Assembly (NCBI GenBank): GCA_021186555.1
Contig: JAJKFL010000011.1
Coordinates: forward strand, 7,712,001-7,776,000
DNA length: 64,000 nucleotides
Source: Reticulitermes speratus
Taxonomy: Eukaryota > Arthropoda > Insecta > Blattodea > Rhinotermitidae
Direction of reading: 5' to 3'
Shown: positions 57,327 through 64,000 of the stretch, in pieces
How the letters are laid out: the number at the start of each line of letters is the position of its first letter
How positions within the stretch are numbered: the first letter of the stretch is position 1
Made by a program: the position numbers and the translations under genes
Notes under the pieces: model-generated
What the model was told of the DNA's origin: nothing
The model's input: only the letters and a program-made list of their open reading frames with translations
The model's database searches: none

Positions 57327-58330
57327 GTTTGAAACAAGGAGATGCTTTATCGCCATTGCTTTTCACCTTTGTTTTGGAATATGCCATTAGGAGGGTTCAG
57401 GCAAACCAGGAGGGCTTCAAATTAAATGGTACACATCAGCTTCTAGTTTATGCTGATGATATTAATATATTGGGTGGAAGCGTACATGTTATAAGGAAAA
57501 CACAGAAACTTTGGTAGTCGCTAGTAAGGAGATTGGTCTAGAAGTAAATGCTGAGAAAACTAAGTACATGGTTATGTCTCGCAATCAGAATGCAGGACAA
57601 AATCACAACATAAAGTTAGATAATAAATTCTTTGAAAGGGTGGAACAGTTCAAATATTTGGGAACAACCCTAACAAATCAAAATTCCATTCAGGAAGAAA
57701 TTAAGAGCAGATTGTAGTCGGGGAGTGCTTGTTATCATTCGGTGCAGGATCGTTTGTCTTGCAGTTTACTATCCAAAAATACAAAGATTAAGATATACAG
57801 AACTATAATTTTGCCTGTTGTTTTGTATGGGTGTGAGACTTGGTCTCTCACACTGAGGGAGGAACATAGGCTGAGGGTGTTCGAGAATAGGGTGCTGAGA
57901 AGGATATTTGGGCCTAAGAGTGACGGGGTAACAGAGGAGTGGAGAAGACTACATAACGAGGAACTTAATGATCTGTACACATCACCAAATATTATTCGGG
58001 TGATCAAATCGAGAAGAATGATGTGGGCGGGGCATGTAGCACGTATGGGTGAAGGGAGAGGTGCATACAGGGTTTTGGTGGGGAGACCTGAGGGAAGGAG
58101 ACCACTTGGAAGACCCAGGCGTAGATGGGAGGATAATATTAAAATGGATCTTCAAGAAGTGGGATGGGGGGCATGGACTGGATTAATATGGCTCAGGATA
58201 GGGACAGGTGGCGGGCTCTTGTGAGTGCAGTAATGAACCTTCGGGTTCCATAAAACGCGGGGAATTTCTTGACTAGCTGAGGACCTGTTAGCTTCTCAAG
58301 AAGGACTCTGCTCCATGGAGTTATTTAGTT
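57327..58330 (+). mobile_element. LINE-X, longest copy (1 kb) with TSD
   Basis: A non-LTR retrotransposon 5'-truncated inside the reverse transcriptase. TSD AGTATCAACATG is at 57315-57326 and 58331-58342. It ends after 'ccatggagttatttagtt', with a decayed (TTAG)n tail. It sits about 40 bp after the minisatellite. Confidence 0.94.
57329..58245 (+). pseudogene. LINE-X reverse transcriptase, C-terminal half
   Basis: Reverse transcriptase of a non-LTR element, normally copying its RNA at the target site. Visible motifs: KQGDALSPLLF (motif B), LVYADDINILG (motif C, catalytic YADD), then after a frameshift near 57500 VNAEKTKYMVMSR and FKYLGT (motifs D/E). A TAG at 57715-57717 replaces a lysine codon kept in the 27106 copy. 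The tail domain follows ([34 protein letters not shown]), with another shift near 58170. Clade placement is uncertain. Confidence 0.9.
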
Positions 58331-58342
58331 AGTATCAACATG

Positions 58343-59078
58343 CTCTCTGGTGTAGCAGCCGGCGCGAATCTGTGAGCTTGACCTTCACTGCAAGTGGTTT
58401 CAGTTACTACCTTATCCGAAAATATCGGCCCATGCACGCTATTGTATATTTCCACAAGCCAGGCAGAGCTTTCGATATGCAGGTCTGCTAGTAACTGACA
58501 GCTATCATTCCCCCGCCCTTGTCCGCCAAACACAGCTATCACCAAACTGACTCACGCACCCTAGGCTACATGCTTTAAGCATAATCGACAATTACCCAAC
58601 GAAACCAACTTCATCAACCACCATAAAGTAATAAGACCGCACGCACATTTACATTGAACTCATTTATTTCTTTGTATACTGAATAAGTCTGAGTATCGAG
58701 AAGAACAGTAATTTCTGCTAATGGAAAACTTTAGTCTCTCCTCACTATAATATTAGTGAATATTTTATTTCCAGAGAATATATTGTGTAAGCCCGAATAT
58801 ATGGGGAGTTTTTTTTTGCCGGAAATACCCACGCAGAAAAGTTGGGTCGCCTTATAAGCGAGGCCTTACAGCATTTCCCAGATGTAATGTATAAAGCGAA
58901 ATGCTTGCGTTAAAAGAATTTATTTAGTTATATTCAGAGAGTACGTAAGGCCAGTTAAATATATCATTTTCAGTTTTATATTTGCCTCTCGGAGGCAGCA
59001 AACGTACTTAAAGAAGTATCCTTCGTTAAGTATGCAGGCTGCCTCCGATATACTCTATACCAACATCCAGTACATTTA
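58343..59078. other. No recognised gene
   Basis: A weak inverted repeat of about 20 bp ('ggaggcagc'/'gctgcctcc') lies at 58987-59048. No supported ORF. Confidence 0.4.
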
Positions 59079-59160
59079 TACAGGGCATACACAAAAGAAT
59101 GGTGCGGTTTTAATAGTGTTCACTATTAAATCCGCACCATTCTTTTGTGTATGCCCTGTA
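59079..59160. repeat. 82-bp near-perfect palindrome
   Basis: Arms of about 40 bp begin TACAGGGCATACACAAAAG and meet at 59118-59121 with almost no loop and one mismatch. It looks like two copies of a transposon end head to head. Confidence 0.92.
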
Positions 59161-59267
59161 CAACTATACTACAAAGAAATGTCTACATTTTAACTATTTG
59201 AATTTTTTACATTATATCTATTGTGAACAAATTTGCTAGTTTAGTTTTATGCACTATTGCTTTGGGT

Positions 59268-59312
59268 GGTTCACTGATGAGGATCCTTTGGAGATTGAAA
59301 CATGTAGGACTA
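59268..59312 (+). ncRNA. Hammerhead-like motif
   Basis: CUGAUGA is at 59274-59280, one extra G, stem II GAUC/GAUU (one wobble), GAAA at 59297-59300, palindromic ACAUGU and H17 = A at 59306. The core is complete, but stem I pairs poorly. Confidence 0.5.
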
Positions 59313-60060
59313 TTCTATGTGATATAATAAAATAAATATCTAAGGAACATTAATGTACATTTTGTTGGTCTGAGTGTTGCGCAGTAGCAGACTTCATCTT
59401 AATTCATTATTTTTTTCGGTTTAGTCAGGTTTTAAATGTTGCTCGTCTCTTTTACTAATGTTATTCGAGTTCTTTCTCGTAATTTCAGAAACTCCTCTCT
59501 CTTTACTGCTACTTGTAAAAACTCTCAGTCTGATAGATGTGTTTCGACTGCTAACATGTGTGCACAGACGTCGATATCTTTACAAAACCCATTAATTCAT
59601 TAAAAATGATTCTGCGCTAATCTTTGGCAATTTTAGTCAACTTATGTACGTTATTCAAGGTACAGGGATTTTGTCCCAGTAATTCGTTTATATATTGCTT
59701 TTTTTCTTGCCATATTATTACTGTTTTTTTCTGCTTAGTGATTTGTTTTTGTGTATTTGTACTGTCATTGCTTTGTATGTGTATTTTTGTGCTGGCTTTA
59801 TAATTGGCACTTGTGCTTTTAAGTCTGCACGTTAATAAACACCCATTGAATTATTATTATTATTATTGTGGTTATCTAGGTTATTTTTTTGAAAATAGAA
59901 ACTGTTTTATGTTAGTGCAATAATTCATATACGATCCTTCAAAAAGCAGACTTTCTACAAAACAAGGCAGATATTTGAAGCCTAAAATGCACTATTAGAT
60001 TCGTCAGTGTTTAAGATTATCACACGCCTTTTTTCTCTTACAATTACATTTACATATTCT
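59313..60060. other. No recognised gene
   Basis: T-rich with a (TTA)n run near 59851-59868. No ORF above 60 codons. Confidence 0.4.
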
Positions 60061-60071
60061 AAATTCCAATA

Positions 60072-60329
60072 GGAGCCGATCCCAGTGACCGTGCGATCTA
60101 AGGCGTAGGTCTCCGGCCGTTCGATTGCTGGGATTGTGGGTTCGAATCCCTCCGGAGGCATGGATGTCTGTCTCTTGTGAGTATTGTGTGTGATCAGGTA
60201 GAGGTATCTGCTTTGGGCTGATCATTCGTCCAGAGGAGTTCTAACGAGTGTGGTGTGTCTGAGTGTGATCGTCAAGCCTCGATAGTGAGGAGGCCCTGGC
60301 CCACTAGGGGCTGTTGCACCATGGAAAAA
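60072..60329 (+). mobile_element. SINE-C (body 1) with TSD
   Basis: Head GCCGATCCCAGTGACCGTGC, B box GGTTCGAATCCC near 60139, body as in 10877 and an A-run. TSD AAATTCC(A/T)ATA is at 60061-60071 and 60330-60340. Confidence 0.92.
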
Positions 60330-60340
60330 AAATTCCTATA

Positions 60341-61641
60341 CGTCTGCCTACAGGCCTGCGTATCAGAGCAACATAGCAAAATATGTATTTTCTGGTAAGA
60401 GTAGAGAGATTTAATGGTGACGTGATTTTCCAAGTCTTAAGACTGTAACTGTAAGACAGTCAGCCATAACGGATACAGACAATAAATGACCCCGGGTATA
60501 GAGACAGGTCCTGTGAACAAGAAAGTTTAAAGTAGTTGACAGGGCGACCTTCAGCATTTTGACAAGGCGGTGGCCATGAACAGTCAAGCTGCAGAACGCA
60601 CTATCAGTGCATTCACCGCATGGAGAACTGTCAGCTACCGACTGCGCAACAAGTGCGTCATTCTTGTATTTATGTACGAAAACGCGCAGAATTTGTTAGA
60701 ATTTATTTCCATTGCAAAATATTTTAACCAGATTATGCCATATTGTCCAGTACTTTATACCCGTTTTAACAAATTAATTTAATACTTTTTTAATCATAGA
60801 TTATGTCCCTTTTTGACGTTACCAGGCTTTAAATTCTAGTTCCTTTTCTCTTTTGCTATGTATTTGTCCATTAAATTGTTCTTATAAGAGCAACGTAAAT
60901 AAATGATAATTATTAATTTATTATTGTGATTATGATTGTGATAATGGTGATGCCGCTGCTGGTGGTGATTATGATGATCAGTGCTGACGAGAGTGGAAAA
61001 GCTGGTAAAAATTAAAGGGGCCCGGCAGTCCGGAAGGGGGCCCTGGACCCAGCTATGTCGCATATGTTTTTGTCTTTCTCGGTAGTACCATTATATGTCG
61101 ATTGTACAAATTAACCCTTTCAGACGAAGCCTAAGTCACTCTGCAACTTAAGAGTCCGTCTTTCCGATTTAGTATAAAGATTTTCAGCTGGTCCGCCCTT
61201 GCTGGAGGTCCCGAAAATTTTTCTCGCCGGGGCCCGAACCCGCTTCGGTAGCCCCGATGATAATGACTAAATCCTGCCTTCGCGGAATTACAACCTTCAG
61301 ACTTTTTCTGGCCTGCTACTTAATGTATATTACAGCCTTGTTATTCGCCTTGTTTACAACCATGGAAATTGGCTCAAAGGATGACGCCTCTAGGCTGCAT
61401 CCTAAGATTTTACTCAGTTTCTCCAGACATTGTCCAGTATATTGCTTAAAGGTAGACCACTAGCACACGCTTCCAAAACGTATTAATTCATTTTTCACTG
61501 ATCGTCCGACCGACTGAAGTTCCACGGCCTCAGCTGCTGACAGCTTAGATAAACACACAAATAAGGAAGTAAATTCTTATTCCTCTTATTCTAGTCACCA
61601 GGTCTAACCTCATCACATGTTATACACTATTTCTTCTCTGT
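60341..61641. other. No recognised gene
   Basis: ORFs 60570-60782, 60836-61063 and 61257-61463 have no known motif. GC-rich 'ggggcccgg'-type patches at 61017-61050 and 61227-61256 might be ends of an old element. Confidence 0.35.
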
Positions 61642-61653
61642 AATCTTTCTCTC

Positions 61654-62348
61654 GCCGATCCGGTGGCCGTGCGGTCTAAGGCGTGGGTCTTCGGCCGTTC
61701 GCTTACTAGGATCGTGGGTTCGAAAAGCCGATCCCAGTGGCCGTGCGGTCTAAGGCGTGGGTCTACGGCCCCTCGCTTACTGGGATTGTGGGTTCGAAAA
61801 GCCGATCCCAGTGGCCGTGCGGTCTAAGGCGTGGGTCTTCGGCCGCTCGCTTACTAGGATCGTGGGTTTGAAAAGCCGATCCCAGTGGCCGTGCGGTCTA
61901 AGGCGTGGGTCTTCGGCCGCTCGCTTACTAGGATCGTGGGTTCGAAAAGCCGATCCCAGTGGCCGCGCTGTCTAGGGCGTGGGTCTACAGCCGCTCGCTT
62001 ACTGGGATTGTGGGTTCGAATCCCACCGGGGGCATGGATGTTTGTGTTGTGTTTGTTGTAAGGACGGTAATGTGGAACGTAAAGTGACATGAAGGACGAA
62101 AGGATTTAAACAGTAAAAAAATGGATGAAAGGGAAAAACCCTGGAAAGGCAAAAAAAAAAATCCCATGGGTGGCATGGATGTCTGTCTCTTGTGAGTGTT
62201 GTGTGATGTCAGGTAGAGGTCTCTGCGACAGGCTGGTCACTCATCCAGAGGAGTTCTACCGAGTGTGGTGTGTCTAAAGTGTGATCGTGAAACCTCGAAA
62301 AATGAGGAGGCTTAGGCCCCCTAAGGGCTGTCGAGCCATAGAAAAAAA
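61654..62348 (+). mobile_element. SINE-C composite with five tandem tRNA-like heads
   Basis: Five head units start at 61654 (73 nt), 61727, 61801, 61875 and 61949 (74-nt spacing). The first four each stop just inside the B box (GGTTCGAAAA, or GGTTTGAAAA once) and are followed at once by the next GCCGATCC head. The fifth continues through a full B box into body 2 (62031-62160), then body 1 (62161-62340) and an A-run. Perfect TSD AATCTTTCTCTC (61642-61653 and 62349-62360) flanks the whole unit. Confidence 0.93.
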
Positions 62349-62360
62349 AATCTTTCTCTC

Positions 62361-62766
62361 TTCTCCCTATTCCCATATTTATTGACCTCATCAACTACAT
62401 TCTCCACCTTAGTTTTCTCACATATTCCAAAAACCGTTTTTTTTTTGGGGGGGGGACTTTTAGGTGTTCAAAAAATTTAAATCAATCTGAACTTTTTATT
62501 TTATTTTAACATTTCTTGTTTATATTCCCAGAATTGGAATATCGTTTTGCAAAATACTGAATAGATAGTGATGGATAAATCTTTGTTTTAGTCAATATTA
62601 TTTAAAAATTTATTCCGTAAGTTACATATTTAGGAAGGATACAGTAGTCTGTTATATCCCTTTCATTGTTACGAGTATTAAATAAAAGAAATATTTGGGA
62701 TGGAGTAAATATAATTAGTTGGTAACTCAAAGAGGAACATTTTAATTCGTAATGCAGACACGTGAA
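62361..62766. other. No recognisable feature
   Basis: A T-run followed by a G-run at about 62438-62456. Otherwise AT-rich. Confidence 0.4.
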
Positions 62767-63070
62767 AGGTAAAGCAATCCCTGTATAGACCTGGGCAGGC
62801 TCTGAGGGTTCCAGGAGGCTGAGGCTCGCATATTTCAAGACAATCGGCACATGAAGGTTTTAAGGTTGTCAGCCCTAAGCACCGGCTGCCTTTACCCCCA
62901 GGAAATATTCCTGGTACTCATTTCCTTCGGAGGCTGAGTCGACCCCAGGGCCATAGTGCGGCCGGAAAGATTATGTCAATTAAAAACTCCAATGAAACTA
63001 TCGGGAATCGAACCCGCGACCGTCCGACTTGTAGAGCAGTGCCTCAACCAACTGCCAACGGTTTTGCCCA
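62767..63070 (-). mobile_element. SINE-E copy
   Basis: Same body order as 22626 ('caatcggcacatgaagg', 'gaggctgagtcgacccc'), with a B box complementary to 'gggaatcgaacccgcg' near 63002. The tRNA head is partly decayed. No clear TSD. Confidence 0.88.
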
Positions 63071-63880
63071 AAACGTCGTGATAATTGCCCACCCCTCGCT
63101 CTCAACGAGAGATTACCTGTAACATAGAGGGCTTCCAACCCATTATTCTAAACCAGAAACAGAGAAACCAGATTGTTTCTCATCATGGTGGCTCAGAAGT
63201 CATCCACAAATCAGTCGAAACTGTTAATGAAGAATGGAACTTTTGATCTGAATGAAGAAATCGGATGCGACGTAATCTTTAATTTGGCTGCGATTATTTA
63301 TTTATTTATTATATTATATTATATATATTTATTAATTAATTATTTATACATGAAAGTGGTAGCGGAACTTTGGACTCTGAAGTATGTGTTCTATGATCAG
63401 TTTCGTAGTTCTATGCTTGATTCTGTATTTATTCTTGTGTTACGATCACATGGCGATTGCAATTGTTCGCACATTTTCTAAATTTCTCTGCATTGCGGCA
63501 GTATTAAGCGCAAGAATTATTGAGCTTGCACGAAAGAGCGTTCTCTTTCTTTGTGCTTCACATCAAAGAATTCAGATAACGCGGTAAACCATATTGGATT
63601 ACACATATCTTATTCTCCTGCGTCGGTGACACAGAGGAGGTTTATACGGTGAAGGATATTGTTTGCTAGGGAAGTGGAAAAAGGTTTTGTATTTGTTTTG
63701 AGGTTTATGGTGTGAAATGTTAGACGTTTTGTTCTTCAGTAGAATAACTCTGTAAATGTATTGCTTCTTGAATCCGAAATGTCTGAGGAAGAATTTACTC
63801 GACTGCTTAACAGAATCTTTTGTTTTTTTTATTATTAAGACCTAAAACACCAACTCAGTTTGAAATCATGCTAGAAAAAT
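63071..63880. other. No recognised gene
   Basis: A 102-codon ORF (63173-63481) crosses an AT-rich TTTATT stretch and has no known domain. Confidence 0.4.
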
Positions 63881-63882
63881 AT

Positions 63883-63968
63883 ATAAATAAATAAATAAAT
63901 AAGTGCGTACGTAAATACATACATATATGTATACATATATAAGTACATACATACGTACATACATACAT
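63883..63968. repeat. (AAAT)n/(CATA)n microsatellite
   Basis: AAAT units followed by degenerate TACA/TATG repeats. Confidence 0.9.
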
Positions 63969-64000
63969 GTCTTCACGACCCCTAACACCGAGTCCAGTAA

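Noticed and set aside
61654..62030. A cluster of five real tRNA genes
   Set aside because: The first four units stop in the T-loop and have no acceptor-stem partner. All share the SINE-C head, and the array is flanked by one TSD.
1..64000. CRISPR arrays, operons, phage or plasmid genes
   Set aside because: No spacer-repeat arrays, ribosome-binding sites or dense coding were seen. The SINEs, LINEs, mariner and microsatellites indicate an animal nuclear genome.

Overview
The window looks like transposon-rich intergenic or intronic DNA of an insect nuclear genome, most likely a cockroach or termite relative (Blattodea). It is AT-rich. There are no dense long ORFs or operons. Nearly every recognisable feature is a tRNA-derived SINE, a truncated LINE, a cut-and-paste DNA transposon, a foldback (inverted-repeat) element or a simple repeat. 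The order is inferred: the LINE C-terminal peptides (ending in [10 protein letters not shown], or in the GRGYGPVVRQTTE type) and the SINE bodies resemble repeats I associate with cockroach and termite genomes, but I could not run a search. I recognise no host protein-coding gene, rRNA or functional tRNA. The labels SINE-A to SINE-F, LINE-X and LINE-Y below are mine.

Layout. 1-10.5 kb: SINE-A and SINE-B copies, a LINE-Y 3' end, and a nested foldback at 6.75-7.95 kb whose four arms each carry a hammerhead-ribozyme-like motif. 10.5-19.5 kb: SINE-C copies with clear target-site duplications (TSDs), a hAT-like element, a three-SINE nest (14.34-15.10 kb), and LINE-X and LINE-Y ends. 20-25 kb: two hairpin foldbacks, one with a complete hammerhead motif, then SINE-E and SINE-D copies. 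25.7-35.7 kb: a TA-flanked MITE, a reverse LINE-X, a 36-bp minisatellite, a SINE-D with a perfect 15-bp TSD, and more foldback fragments. 36.5-38.1 kb: a nearly full-length mariner element with a frameshifted DD34D transposase, next to a hAT-like MITE. 39-45 kb: three LINE-X copies of decreasing length, a MITE inside a SINE-F, a hammerhead foldback, and a hAT MITE interrupted by a 122-bp LINE-X insertion. 45-56 kb: mostly unassigned sequence, eroded foldbacks, microsatellites, a 90-nt pure purine tract and a long pyrimidine-biased stretch. 56.7-64 kb: a 61-bp minisatellite, the longest LINE-X copy (reverse transcriptase end), a palindrome, and a SINE-C composite with five tandem tRNA-like heads.

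The most interesting signal is a dispersed set of about 18 hammerhead-like motifs, most inside inverted-repeat arms. Several have a complete CUGANGA/GAAA core, compensating stems, a self-complementary (palindromic) stem III, and one extra nucleotide between A9 and stem II. This fits hammerhead-bearing terminal repeats of Penelope-like retroelements that often sit in inverted orientation. The link to Penelope is inference, because no Penelope reverse transcriptase is present here.
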